A stretch of DNA of 64,000 nt, taken from the NCBI RefSeq assembly GCF_000970345.1, contig NZ_LAQU01000006.1, positions 207,236 through 271,235 of the forward strand, read 5' to 3'. The stretch is from Robbsia andropogonis. GTDB taxonomy: Bacteria; Pseudomonadota; Gammaproteobacteria; Burkholderiales; Burkholderiaceae. Made by a program: the position numbers and the translations under genes. Positions 49,771 to 58,681 of the stretch are shown here, piece by piece (within the stretch, counting starts at the first letter, position 1; every line of letters begins with the position of its first letter). The notes under the pieces were generated by a model that was not told the origin of the DNA, made no database searches, and was given only the letters and a program-made list of their open reading frames with translations.

Positions 49771-49799
49771 TTGACAGAAGAAGATGTCATCTCTATAAT
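49771..49799 (+). promoter_or_regulatory. Consensus sigma-70 promoter of tRNA-Asn
   Basis: TTGACA (49771-49776), exactly 17 bases, then TATAAT (49794-49799): both boxes perfect. It ends 16 bases before the mature tRNA 5' end, giving a leader of about 10 bases. Confidence 0.95.
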
Positions 49800-49815
49800 C
49801 TTTCTTCTCTGCTGT

Positions 49816-49891
49816 TCCTCGATAGCTCAGTCGGTAGAGCGCCGGACTGTTAATCCGTAGGTCCCTGGTTCGAGCCCAGGTCGAGGAGCCA
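49816..49891 (+). tRNA. tRNA-Asn (anticodon GTT)
   Basis: A 76-nt cloverleaf with acceptor stem TCCTCGA/TCGAGGA, D-arm AGCTCAGTCGG, anticodon loop CTGTTAA (anticodon GTT), the GGTTCGAGCC T-arm and encoded CCA. Consensus promoter upstream and strong terminator downstream show a single-gene unit. Confidence 0.98.
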
Positions 49892-49907
49892 AAGAATAAG
49901 TAGCAAG

Positions 49908-49942
49908 AAAGGCCCTTTCAGGAAACTGAAAGGGCCTTTTTC
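49908..49942 (+). terminator. Rho-independent terminator of tRNA-Asn
   Basis: A 14-bp perfect stem (AAAGGCCCTTTCAG / CTGAAAGGGCCTTT) closed by a GAAA tetraloop, T-rich on the plus strand. It may also end zntB transcription from the opposite side. Confidence 0.95.
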
Positions 49943-49958
49943 TATGGTTGGCGCAGGG

Positions 49959-51002
49959 TCACCAGAGGCGTAGACGCTTCAGGACCGCTATCGTCAATCC
50001 GGCAAGGATCACCATGGCCGAGGTCACGATCCAGAATGCATACTTTTCATGAATGCCCGGCAGGCCGGCCACGTTCATCCCAAAGATGCCCGAGATCAGT
50101 GAGGCGGGTAACAGCAGTGCCGACATGATGGCCAGTGCCAACAGCTTGCGATTGATGTCCTCCGCCAGCAGTGACGCCAGTTCGTCCTGAAGGAGCTTGG
50201 CGCGCTCGTACAACGCCTCCAGTGATGCGCCGATGCTGTTCATCGTCTGCACGGCCTGCACCAAGGCTTCCGCGGAACGCGGATCGGCCCAATCCAATCG
50301 CGGCGCGATCAACTGCGCCAACGCCGTTCGCTCTGGATCGACGTAACGTTTCAACTCCACAAGATCCCGGCGAATGGCGCCCAACCCGGCGCGCTGATCG
50401 GAATGACGCCCATCGAGCACCCCCTCCTCCACATCATCCAGCCGGTCGCCAAGGTCATTGACCTTTTCCGCAAAAGTCTCATTCAGGCCTCGGATCAACG
50501 TTGCGAACAGCTCGGTGGTATCGCGAAACGTATCACCGTCCAACACCGCATGACGCAGCTTATCGGTCGATTGCATCCGGACCGTACGCACAGTGATCAA
50601 TCGCGATCCATCGATATAGAACCGAAGCGCACTGGTGCCCTTATCAATATCGGCGCCGCCGCCCAATTCAAAGTCAGATATGACACCAAAAAAGTAAGCG
50701 CTCCCTACATGCACTCGCGGTCGGCGATCGCGCCCGCAGAGAAACTCGCGGACCGACATCGGCAAGGCCTCTCGGCATTGCAACCACCCGTTGACGGCAT
50801 CGTCGGCCGCGGATAAATGCATCCATACCGGCTTATCCGGGGTACCCGGCAAAATGTGCGTTTCCGGCCATTGCATTGCCGTGGCCCGGCCCTGTTCGAA
50901 AATATAGCCGCAGACATACCCCTCCGGAGCGGAATGCACCTGCACCTCAGGTTGCGACGACATGCCGGTGGCACGGTGGCGCTGTTCTTCCCGTTGTTCC
51001 AT
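49959..51002 (-). CDS. zntB: CorA-family zinc/divalent-cation transporter ZntB
   Basis: Inner-membrane cation transporter of the CorA/ZntB family. The 347-residue product has a large cytoplasmic domain with a long helix (about 180-280) and two C-terminal membrane helices separated by the signature GMN loop in SGIFGMNVAGLPG. The start at MEQREEQRHRATG is chosen because AGGAAAG lies 10-14 bases upstream and the length then matches ZntB; the frame is open 55 codons further upstream. Direction of zinc movement cannot be told from sequence. Confidence 0.9.
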   Translation of the reverse strand: MEQREEQRHRATGMSSQPEVQVHSAPEGYVCGYIFEQGRATAMQWPETHILPGTPDKPVWMHLSAADDAVNGWLQCREALPMSVREFLCGRDRRPRVHVGSAYFFGVISDFELGGGADIDKGTSALRFYIDGSRLITVRTVRMQSTDKLRHAVLDGDTFRDTTELFATLIRGLNETFAEKVNDLGDRLDDVEEGVLDGRHSDQRAGLGAIRRDLVELKRYVDPERTALAQLIAPRLDWADPRSAEALVQAVQTMNSIGASLEALYERAKLLQDELASLLAEDINRKLLALAIMSALLLPASLISGIFGMNVAGLPGIHEKYAFWIVTSAMVILAGLTIAVLKRLRLW

Positions 51003-51415
51003 GAATACTTGCTTTCCTTTACCTTTCGACGCGCCTGTTGGCGCCTGCATTATTTTCATCACCAGAATAGCGGGACTTTTGTTTGCAAGCGCATTGTCAG
51101 CCACGTGGTCGCAGTCGGCTGGTTGTGGGGCCCAGCCGCTCCCGGATCGTGCCGCGCACGGCTGCATAGATGAACGTGAACAGGGGAACCCAAAAGGATG
51201 TTCCGTTACAGACGTGACATGTACCCGCTCATTCCTGGAACAAAAGACAGCCCAGGCAGGTAAAAAGTGCGCAGCCCATGCAAAATTTAGTCACTTTCCC
51301 TTGATAACCGCAGCCAGAATCGCCAACGCGCCGCCATAAACAATAAGCCACGCGCCCCATTTCTTTCCAATCGTTGCAAGGCATTACGTTGGCACACAGA
51401 TTGCTTTTATAACGG

Positions 51416-51579
51416 TAGGCACAAGCGCTTTTCTCCCTGGAAAGCGCCTGTGCCTTACACCACATGATGCGCAACCCCCATTGCGATCCATGTGGTGGCT
51501 TTTCAGGTTTACCGCCGTCAAGCCCCCGTGAGACGGCGGCCGTTGGCCCGCATCGAAACCGATGCGGGCCGTTTTTTTT
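51416..51579 (+). ncRNA. Candidate small RNA with four hairpins and C-rich loops
   Basis: Four consecutive hairpins on the plus strand. H1 51416-51457: GGCACA/TGTGCC and GCGCTTT/AAAGCGC, loop TCCCT. H2 51458-51497: CACCACATG/CATGTGGTG and CGCAA/TTGCG, loop CCCCCA. A 14-base U-rich linker follows. H3 51512-51539: CCGCCGTC/GACGGCGG, loop with CCCCC. H4 51545-51570: perfect 11-bp terminator stem and eight T. A TATAAC box at 51408-51413 could be the -10, with no clear -35. No reading frame explains it. No known RNA family is recognised. A 5' leader of the GH15 gene, 176 bases downstream, is the alternative. Confidence 0.6.
51545..51579 (+). terminator. Terminator of the RNA candidate
   Basis: Perfect 11-bp stem GGCCCGCATCG / CGATGCGGGCC with an AAAC loop, followed by G and eight T. 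No protein gene on the plus strand ends upstream of it, so something else must be transcribed here. Confidence 0.92.
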
Positions 51580-51755
51580 GCCCAAAGCATTCCTTACAGC
51601 CGTTGCGGAAACGCACACGCAACCGACACTGCATTGCAGCAAAAGCGTATTCTGAGAGGAATGCGTCATAGCGGCGTCATCACGTTCCACGATTGTAGGA
51701 GCATGGTGCTGCCCGTACGACAAAGGCATCCACCTTTCTGACATTGGGATATTGA

Positions 51756-53711
51756 ATGCCATCCAATATTGAAGATTACGCGCTGATCGGCGACGGCCAG
51801 ACCGCCGCGCTGGTGGATCGCACCGGGTCGATCGACTGGCTGTGCTGGCCGCGTTTTGACTCCGCTGCCTGCTTTGCCGCCCTGCTGGGCGAGCCACGGC
51901 ACGGCCGGTGGCAGATCGCGCCACTTGCCGCGATATCGGGCCACGCCATCACACAAGACAATGCCGTAGCCGGGCAGAAGGAAACGCTGCGTGCACAATC
52001 CCGCCGTTACCGTGACGACACCTTGATCTTGGAGACCGAATATCACACCCCTTCGGGCAGCGTGATCGTCATCGACTACATGCCGATGCACAACGGCTGG
52101 TCAGAGATCGTGCGTCTGGTGGTCGGACAATCCGGCTCGGTCGACATGCAGATGGATCTGACCCTGCGTTTCGACTACGGCTATGCGGTTCCATGGATGA
52201 GTCGTTTGGAAGACGGTAGCGGCGTGCGCGCCATATCCGGACCGGACATGGTCGTCCTGCGCACCCCGGTCGAGATGAACGGTGAAGGTCTGCGGACCCG
52301 TGCGACGTTTACGGTCACCGAGGGCGACACCGTGCCGTTCGTGATGGCGTACGCGCCATCGCACCATCCGCTCCCCCCGGCAAGCGATCCACGCTCGACG
52401 CTGGCCCGGACGCAGACGTATTGGCGCGACTGGGCCGCGCAATGCAATGTGACGGGGCCCTGGGCCGCACACGTCAGACGCTCGCTGATCACATTGAAGG
52501 CGCTTGCGTACGAGCCCACCGGCGGGATCGTCGCCGCCGCCACCACGTCGCTGCCGGAAGAACTCGGCGGCGTACGTAATTGGGACTATCGGTATTGCTG
52601 GCTGCGCGACGCGACGATTACCCTGTTGGCGTTGATGCGTGCCGGCTACTATGACGAAGCATCGGCCTGGCGCGCCTGGCTGACGCGTGCGATTGCCGGC
52701 TCTCCGAAACAATTACAGATCATGTATGGCATTGCCGGTGAACGCCGCCTGCCGGAATGGGAAGTGGATTGGCTGCCAGGCTATCAAGGCGCCAAACCGG
52801 TGAGAGTGGGCAATGGGGCCGTGGACCAATTGCAACTCGACGTATTCGGTGAAGTGATCAGCGCCTTGCACGTTGCCCGCGTGGGCGGCCTGCCTGCCGA
52901 CGATACCGCCTGGGCTGTCGAACGGGCCTTGGTCGACCACCTGGTACTGGTATGGCGCGAACCGGATGAAGGAATTTGGGAAGTGCGCGGTGGTCGCCAG
53001 CACTTCACCTTCTCCAAGGTGATGGCGTGGGTCGCGTTCGATCGCGCGATTCGTTCCGCGGAGGAATTCCAACTGGAAGGTCCGCTCGATACATGGCGCG
53101 CGGCGCGCGCCCAGGTACATGCCGATGTATGCGAGAAAGGGTATAACCCGAAGGTGGGAAGTTTTACGCAGGTCTATGGTGGCGAAGCATTGGACGCGAG
53201 CCTGCTGTTGATGGCTACCCTTGGCTTCCTCCCTTCGGACGATCCGCGGATCGTCTCGACCGTAGACGCCATCGCGCGTGACCTGACGGTGGACGGCTTG
53301 GTACAGCGCTATCGCACACATGAAACCGCCGATGGCTTGCCACCGGGCGAAGGCACCTTTCTGGCTTGCAGCTTCTGGCTTGCGGACAACTATCATTTGC
53401 AGGGCCGCGATAAAGAAGCCGTCGCGCTCTATGAACGCTTATTATCGCTATGCAATGACGTCGGCCTGCTGGCCGAGGAGTTCGACCCGAAAACCCAACG
53501 CCAGGTCGGCAATTTCCCACAAGCGTTTTCGCACGTGGCGCTCGTGCATACCGGCATGAATTTAATGCAGCATAACGAAGCATTCGTGCAAGCCGTCACG
53601 GGCCAGCACGCCGCGACAGAAGGAACAACCGCCGAGCGCGCGGAAACGAGAGCGTCCACGGACGCGCCGGCGCATCGCGATTCATCGGATAAGGAAACGT
53701 CGGCGGCCTAG
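51756..53711 (+). CDS. Glycoside hydrolase family 15 protein
   Basis: A 651-residue cytoplasmic protein of the glucoamylase/trehalase-like GH15 family. It shows IEDYALIGDGQTAALVDRTGSIDWLCWPRFDS at the N-terminus, the substrate-site stretch RNWDYRYCWLRDA, and the late EEFDP and NFPQAFSHVALVH segments. The specific substrate (maltodextrin or trehalose) cannot be fixed. An acidic 40-residue tail follows the (alpha/alpha)6 barrel. phaZ is 122 bases downstream in the same direction. Confidence 0.9.
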   Translation: MPSNIEDYALIGDGQTAALVDRTGSIDWLCWPRFDSAACFAALLGEPRHGRWQIAPLAAISGHAITQDNAVAGQKETLRAQSRRYRDDTLILETEYHTPSGSVIVIDYMPMHNGWSEIVRLVVGQSGSVDMQMDLTLRFDYGYAVPWMSRLEDGSGVRAISGPDMVVLRTPVEMNGEGLRTRATFTVTEGDTVPFVMAYAPSHHPLPPASDPRSTLARTQTYWRDWAAQCNVTGPWAAHVRRSLITLKALAYEPTGGIVAAATTSLPEELGGVRNWDYRYCWLRDATITLLALMRAGYYDEASAWRAWLTRAIAGSPKQLQIMYGIAGERRLPEWEVDWLPGYQGAKPVRVGNGAVDQLQLDVFGEVISALHVARVGGLPADDTAWAVERALVDHLVLVWREPDEGIWEVRGGRQHFTFSKVMAWVAFDRAIRSAEEFQLEGPLDTWRAARAQVHADVCEKGYNPKVGSFTQVYGGEALDASLLLMATLGFLPSDDPRIVSTVDAIARDLTVDGLVQRYRTHETADGLPPGEGTFLACSFWLADNYHLQGRDKEAVALYERLLSLCNDVGLLAEEFDPKTQRQVGNFPQAFSHVALVHTGMNLMQHNEAFVQAVTGQHAATEGTTAERAETRASTDAPAHRDSSDKETSAA

Positions 53712-53832
53712 CCATGCTGCATGGCTGCCGGAATCTCGCCGGATTATCCGGCACACGCCGCCCGTTGCGGTGTGAAATCAACACTGCGCGCAAGCCTCGG
53801 CCGGCCCGCGCTGGATCAGGGAGGGCCGAACG

Positions 53833-55281
53833 ATGCTGTATCAACTCGTTGAATGGCAGCGCGCGCTGCTGACACCGCTCAGTTCATGGGCAGACATGGC
53901 GTCAAAGGCTTTCGCCGATCCGGCCAATCCGTTGGCTTTCGTACCAGGTGCCAGTCGATCATCAGCCGGTTTCGAGCTGCTGCACCGCCTCGGCAAGGAG
54001 TATGAAAAACCGGCTTTCGGTATCGATCATATTATGCGCGATGGCCGGGCGATCCCCGTCGTGCAGCAGACGGTCCTTGAATTGCCGTTCTGCCGACTGT
54101 TGCGGTTCAAGCGTTACACGGACGATCACGACACCATCGTCGAGCTGAAGGATGATCCTTCGGTGCTGGTCTGTGCGCCGTTATCAGGCCATCATGCGAC
54201 CCTGCTGCGCGATACGGTGCTGACACTGCTCGCCGACCACAAGGTCTACATCACTGATTGGACCGATGCACGGATGGTGCCATTGTCCGAAGGCCGTTTT
54301 GATCTCAGTGATTATGTCCACTACATCGAGCATTTCATCCGTTTCATCGGCGCACGCAAGCTGCATGTGATTTCGGTGTGCCAGCCCACCGTGCCCGTTC
54401 TGGGCGCTATTTCGCTGATGGCGGCACGCGGCGAGGACACGCCGCTGACAATGACGATGATGGGCGGTCCGATCGATGCACGCAAATCCCCCACCGCCGT
54501 CAATTCGCTGGCCGTCCAGCACAGCCTCGAATGGTTTGAAACGAATGTGATCTGGACCGTGCCGGCACATTACCCCGGCATCGGGCGGCAAGTGTATCCG
54601 GGATTCCTCCAGCACACCGGATTCGTCGCAATGAATCCGCAACGACACCTGGCATCACACTGGGACTTTTATCTGGACCTCGTGCGGGGAGACGAGCAGG
54701 ACGCCGAGTCCCACCGCCGCTTTTACGACGAATACAACGCCGTGCTCGACATGGCCGCCGAATACTATCTGGAGACCATCCGGGTGGTGTTCCAGGAATA
54801 CGGGCTTGCCGAGGGAACATGGGATGTCGACGGAGAGCACGTAAGGCCTGCAGCAATCCGGCACACGTCCTTGCTGACCATCGAGGGGGCGCTCGATGAT
54901 ATATCCGGCGACGGCCAGACGCGCGCGGCGCATGAACTCTGCAGCGGCATCCCCGCTTCGCGGAAGCATCATTACACCGCCGAAGGGGCCGGACATTACG
55001 GCATCTTTTCCGGACGACGCTGGCGTAGCCAAGTCTATCCCCGTATTCGAGACTTCATCGCGGAAGCGGAAATCCAGCGCCGCAAAGACGAGGCGCACGA
55101 TGAGGGCACGCCGCCCCAGTCAGGCGGCCATCGGTCTTCCAGCATCGACGATGAAGGCGACGTGGCGGTGGCGCCCGCTCGTACGGCACGCAAGACGACA
55201 CGTCCCTCGAATGGGTCGACCGCCGTTGCGTCAGGCAATGGCAAGCCCCCCCGTGCTACAACGAAGGGAAGCGACTCTTAG
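53833..55281 (+). CDS. phaZ: Intracellular polyhydroxyalkanoate depolymerase
   Basis: Mobilises stored polyhydroxybutyrate. The alpha/beta-hydrolase has Cys183 in the nucleophile position (VISVCQPTVPVLGAI), the hallmark of the PhaZa/PhaZ1 group rather than a Ser lipase box, and the catalytic His in AEGAGHYGIFSGRRW. Residues 1-410 match the family; about 70 Ser/Thr/Ala-rich residues follow and are not usual. Its 3' end overlaps the TetR gene by 26 bases on the opposite strand. Confidence 0.94.
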   Translation: MLYQLVEWQRALLTPLSSWADMASKAFADPANPLAFVPGASRSSAGFELLHRLGKEYEKPAFGIDHIMRDGRAIPVVQQTVLELPFCRLLRFKRYTDDHDTIVELKDDPSVLVCAPLSGHHATLLRDTVLTLLADHKVYITDWTDARMVPLSEGRFDLSDYVHYIEHFIRFIGARKLHVISVCQPTVPVLGAISLMAARGEDTPLTMTMMGGPIDARKSPTAVNSLAVQHSLEWFETNVIWTVPAHYPGIGRQVYPGFLQHTGFVAMNPQRHLASHWDFYLDLVRGDEQDAESHRRFYDEYNAVLDMAAEYYLETIRVVFQEYGLAEGTWDVDGEHVRPAAIRHTSLLTIEGALDDISGDGQTRAAHELCSGIPASRKHHYTAEGAGHYGIFSGRRWRSQVYPRIRDFIAEAEIQRRKDEAHDEGTPPQSGGHRSSSIDDEGDVAVAPARTARKTTRPSNGSTAVASGNGKPPRATTKGSDS

Positions 55282-56431
55282 GCCAGAACACCCCGGTTCG
55301 GCCCCCCGCCGCGGCGTCTGCAACGGACGCCGGCTCTGCCGGCGGCTGAGAGGGTGACGGTGCCTGGCAAGTCGCATCACCCGCTGGAATAGATGACGCC
55401 GTGGCGGTCGGCCCGGTCATGCCCCCGGCCTCCTTCATCATCGTCGAATCCGCTGGCGCCGCCCTATGGGCATGCGCGGAAGGGGATAAGGCGCCAGACG
55501 CCCGCCCGATCATGGCAACGCGCGATACATCGCCATTTCCCACGCCCATCATTTCTCCACGTTGTGCAATACCCGGGAAAAAAGACGCACTCGACGACCT
55601 GGACGCAGCCGCCGTGGTGATCCCCATTCCTTGCTCCGCCACCATCGCTGGCGCATCGCCTGCCGGCATGGCGGTATGGGCGATGGACGACCTCTCGTCA
55701 TCGGCATTTGCGAGCGGCGTCGCACGTGGCGGCACATGATATGTTGGATCCAGCGCTTGACCTGTCGCGCGCTCGAAAGACGCCTCGACACCGCAGCGAA
55801 GATAGGCCAGCAGCATGTCGAGATGCAGTGTCAACAAATGCTCGCGCTCCACCGGATCGGCGGGGTCTCGATCAAAGGCCGCGTGCAGCGTAAAACGGTT
55901 TGAAACGAGGTAATAACCGAGTCCCGAGATCGCAAGATAGCAATGCAGTGCATCGACCCCAGGACGAAATACGCCTGCCGCGGCGCCCCGATCCAGCAAG
56001 GCCCGCAACGCCGTGATGACCGGCCGCATCGCATTGCGTGCGCCGGACGCGCGCAAATGGACGCCCTCCTGCAGGTTCTCGTTGTTGATGACCCGCACCA
56101 CCTCTGGATGAGAATAACAGTACTCCCAAACAAATCGCGCGAAACGCCGCATCGCGCGTTCTGGCGCCTCATGGCCGAGATCCATGCCGGCCTGCGCTTC
56201 GGCGAATTTCCGGTACACATCTTCCACGACGGCAACGAACAGTTGCTCTTTATTGCCGAAGTAGTAATACAGCATTCTTTCATTGGTCTGCGCCCGCCGC
56301 GCAATGCTATCCACCCTTGCACCCGCCAGGCCACCACAGCGAAACTCTTCGATCGCGGCTGTCAGAATGCGATGTCGCGTTCCGGCCGGGTCGCGCCGGC
56401 TATTATTGTGTAACGCAAGCCCATGCGTCAT
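55256..56431 (-). CDS. TetR-family transcriptional regulator with long C-terminal tail
   Basis: A one-component repressor. The N-terminal helix-turn-helix (RHRILTAAIEEFRCGGLAGARVDSIARRAQTNERMLYYYFGNKEQL) is intact and the ligand domain runs to about residue 225, with a TetR_C-like pattern seen in nucleobase/amine-type regulators. About 150 extra Met/Ala/Ser/Pro-rich residues follow and give 391 residues against 200-230 normally. The start at MTHGLALHNNS has a strong GGAGGAG. Convergent and overlapping with phaZ; divergent from rsxB. The ligand is unknown. Confidence 0.88.
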   Translation of the reverse strand: MTHGLALHNNSRRDPAGTRHRILTAAIEEFRCGGLAGARVDSIARRAQTNERMLYYYFGNKEQLFVAVVEDVYRKFAEAQAGMDLGHEAPERAMRRFARFVWEYCYSHPEVVRVINNENLQEGVHLRASGARNAMRPVITALRALLDRGAAAGVFRPGVDALHCYLAISGLGYYLVSNRFTLHAAFDRDPADPVEREHLLTLHLDMLLAYLRCGVEASFERATGQALDPTYHVPPRATPLANADDERSSIAHTAMPAGDAPAMVAEQGMGITTAAASRSSSASFFPGIAQRGEMMGVGNGDVSRVAMIGRASGALSPSAHAHRAAPADSTMMKEAGGMTGPTATASSIPAGDATCQAPSPSQPPAEPASVADAAAGGRTGVFWPKSRFPSL

Positions 56432-56865
56432 GGTCTCCTCCTTTTTAGCAAGTTGATGCCTAAAAGCACGCAAAGCCCATTCTCGCAGCCGCAGCATCGA
56501 TCATTGCTTCGCCCGCTTTCCCGAAAACCATTCGTTCGTATCACTTATCTTCATCATGAAGAGCCGATTATGGCATGCACGGTTAGGACTAGCCTTATGC
56601 ATGATCCGGTTTCGGCCGTTTCGACCCATGCACCAGGCGTCCTGGGATCGCGCAACAGAGATGATTTGCTGCGCCGATGCGGCATGAAGCGACAATGCTG
56701 CACTCCCAAGCCGCGCACCCGGAGGAACGTATGGCTTTTTGCATGGGGTCCCACAAATAGCGGATAATATGCCCATAAACAGGCGGCGCAGGAAGGCCGC
56801 GATAAAAGCGACCCCCGTCGCGCGACCGTACGACGCGCACGCCGATAATTTCCAGGACAGACCCC
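56432..56865. other. TetR-rsxB divergent intergenic region
   Basis: 434 bases with no convincing gene (a plus-strand frame at 56423-56767 reads as random protein). A TTGCAT-18-GATAAT promoter candidate points toward rsxB at 56739-56768. Any TetR operator could be here, but no clear inverted repeat was recognised. Confidence 0.5.
56739..56768 (+). promoter_or_regulatory. Possible promoter of rsxB-nth
   Basis: TTGCAT, 18 bases, GATAAT. Two mismatches in the -35 box and one in the -10. Initiation near 56775 would give a 90-base leader before the rsxB GTG. Confidence 0.35.
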
Positions 56866-57636
56866 GTGATACCCGAGTTGGCGCAGCGCATCGACGACCT
56901 GCTGCCGCAAACCCAATGCACGAAATGCGGCTTTGACGGCTGCATGCCATATGCACGCGCGATCGCCGAAGGCCGCGCGGACTTCAACCAATGCCCCCCG
57001 GGTGGTCAGGAAGGCGTCGCACGGCTAGCGCGATTGCTCGGCCGCCCTGAAAAGCCGCTCGATACCTCGCACGGCGTTGAGCGGCCCCGGCCCCGCGCCA
57101 TCATCGACGAATCGTTGTGCATCGGCTGCACGCTCTGCGCGAAGGCCTGCCCCGTGGACGCCATTGTCGGTGCGGCAAAGCTCATGCACACGGTCCTCGA
57201 TGCGGCCTGCACCGGTTGCGACCTCTGCGTCGCGCCCTGTCCCGTCGACTGTATCGCGATGATTCCGGTAACCGGCGAGGCAACTGGCTGGGATGCATGG
57301 TCCGCACCGCAAGCGCGCGCGGCACGCGATCAGCATGCGCGGCGCAATGCGCGCCTGGTGACCGAGCAGCAAGCCGCCGATGACCGCGCGGCAAGGCGGC
57401 TACAGCAGGCGCGGCTCGCGGCAGGGTCCCCACCCGCCGTGAGTGGCAACCTGTCGGCGTCCGCCGACCCGGACCGATCCGGAAACGCTGCGGCCGATGA
57501 GAACGCCGCGGCAGAAGCACACGAACGGGCCCGCAAGCAGGCAATCATTCAGGCGGCATTGGAGCGCGCCCGTGCCCGGCGTACGTCGGGACAACCCGAC
57601 GACGCCGCAACGACGCCCAAACCTCCCGGCGCCTAG
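56866..57636 (+). CDS. rsxB: RnfB/RsxB-type iron-sulfur protein
   Basis: A 256-residue cytoplasmic ferredoxin-like protein. The N-terminal Fe-S domain has [16 protein letters not shown] with a later Cys in NQCPPGG, and two 4Fe-4S motifs follow: [14 protein letters not shown] and [15 protein letters not shown]. The C-terminal 110 residues are a charged, Ala/Arg-rich coiled coil. A GTG start at 56866 gives [15 protein letters not shown]. It lacks the membrane helix of the full RnfB and has no other rnf/rsx genes nearby, so it probably serves as a separate electron carrier. nth follows. Confidence 0.88.
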   Translation: MIPELAQRIDDLLPQTQCTKCGFDGCMPYARAIAEGRADFNQCPPGGQEGVARLARLLGRPEKPLDTSHGVERPRPRAIIDESLCIGCTLCAKACPVDAIVGAAKLMHTVLDAACTGCDLCVAPCPVDCIAMIPVTGEATGWDAWSAPQARAARDQHARRNARLVTEQQAADDRAARRLQQARLAAGSPPAVSGNLSASADPDRSGNAAADENAAAEAHERARKQAIIQAALERARARRTSGQPDDAATTPKPPGA

Positions 57637-57716
57637 CTTTCGCGCCGGACCGCCGTTCTTACCTGCCGACTCCCGCTGCTTACCCCTGTCTGCCTCGCCC
57701 TTCAGGAACCATCAGA

Positions 57717-58667
57717 ATGAACGCCGACAAGCGCCGTGCAATCTACGAAACCCTGCGCGAACTGAATCCCCATCCGACGACCGAGCTGGAATTCAACACG
57801 CCGTTCGAGTTGCTGACGGCGGTGATGCTCTCCGCGCAAGCAACGGACGTCTCCGTCAACAAGGCCATGCGCCAGATGTTCCCCGTGGCAAACACGCCGG
57901 CCACGATACTCGCCCTGGGTGAAGCCGGCGTGACGCAATACATCAAGACAATTGGTCTGTATAAGACGAAAGCGCGCAATCTGATCGCGCTGTGCAATTT
58001 GCTTCTGGAAAAGCACGGTGGGCAGGTGCCGCAAGACCGTGAAGCGCTGGAAGCGCTGCCCGGCGTAGGACGCAAGACGGCGAATGTGATCCTGAACACG
58101 GCGTTCGGGCATCCGCTCATTGCCGTCGATACCCATATTTTCCGTGTCGCCAACCGTACCGGCATGGCACCCGGCAAGGACGTCACTGTCGTGGAGACCA
58201 AGCTGGTCAAATTCACGCCGGACGAATTCCTGCACGACGCGCATCATTGGCTGCTGCTTCACGGCCGTTACGTCTGCAAGGCGCGCAGGCCGGAATGCTG
58301 GCACTGTGCAATCGAGCCTCTCTGCGAATATCGCGACAAGACCCCTGCCCCATCTGACGAAGCAAACATGCGTCAGGTAATGAAAGTGGCCAATCAGGCC
58401 AAGACATTGCCGCGCCTGACCCTCCCGGAACAAATGGCGGCCGCCCTGGAGGGCGACAAGCTTTTAAAGAAAACCGCGAAGACCGCCACGACCGGTGCCG
58501 GGAAAACGACAACCGCCGCAACAGCGGGAACCCCAACCGCGAAAACGGTAAAACCCAAGCAAGCGGCGCCCAAAAAATCAGCGGTGCCACGCCAAGCAAT
58601 CAGCATTTCCGGAGAAGCCGGCGCAAAGGCGCGGCAAATCGCCGCGAAGCGTAAAATATCGGTTTGA
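57717..58667 (+). CDS. nth: Endonuclease III
   Basis: Base-excision DNA glycosylase/AP lyase for oxidised pyrimidines. The helix-hairpin-helix LPGVGRKTANVIL carries Lys120, and Asp138 lies in AVDTHIFRV, the same numbers as E. coli. The 4Fe-4S cluster ligands are in CKARRPECWHCAIEPLC. The first 211 residues match the family; a Lys/Ala/Thr-rich tail of about 105 residues follows (316 total). rsxB is upstream, a common betaproteobacterial pairing. Confidence 0.96.
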   Translation: MNADKRRAIYETLRELNPHPTTELEFNTPFELLTAVMLSAQATDVSVNKAMRQMFPVANTPATILALGEAGVTQYIKTIGLYKTKARNLIALCNLLLEKHGGQVPQDREALEALPGVGRKTANVILNTAFGHPLIAVDTHIFRVANRTGMAPGKDVTVVETKLVKFTPDEFLHDAHHWLLLHGRYVCKARRPECWHCAIEPLCEYRDKTPAPSDEANMRQVMKVANQAKTLPRLTLPEQMAAALEGDKLLKKTAKTATTGAGKTTTAATAGTPTAKTVKPKQAAPKKSAVPRQAISISGEAGAKARQIAAKRKISV

Positions 58668-58681
58668 TCCTGGGTACCACC

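Larger units (their letters stand above)
51003..51755. other. zntB-GH15 intergenic region
   Basis: 753 bases between divergent genes. The right part holds the structured RNA candidate (51416-51579) with its own terminator. From 51003 to about 51400 I see no gene; a short minus-strand Lys/hydrophobic stretch near 51290-51380 has no start codon. The region probably also carries the zntB and GH15 promoters. Confidence 0.5.

Noticed and set aside
51290..51380. A short Lys-flanked hydrophobic peptide on the minus strand upstream of the RNA candidate
   Set aside because: It looks like a small membrane protein but has an upstream stop and no ATG, GTG or TTG start in frame.
56423..56767. A 114-codon plus-strand frame between the TetR gene and rsxB
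   Set aside because: Composition looks random, there is no conserved motif and it overlaps the promoter region.
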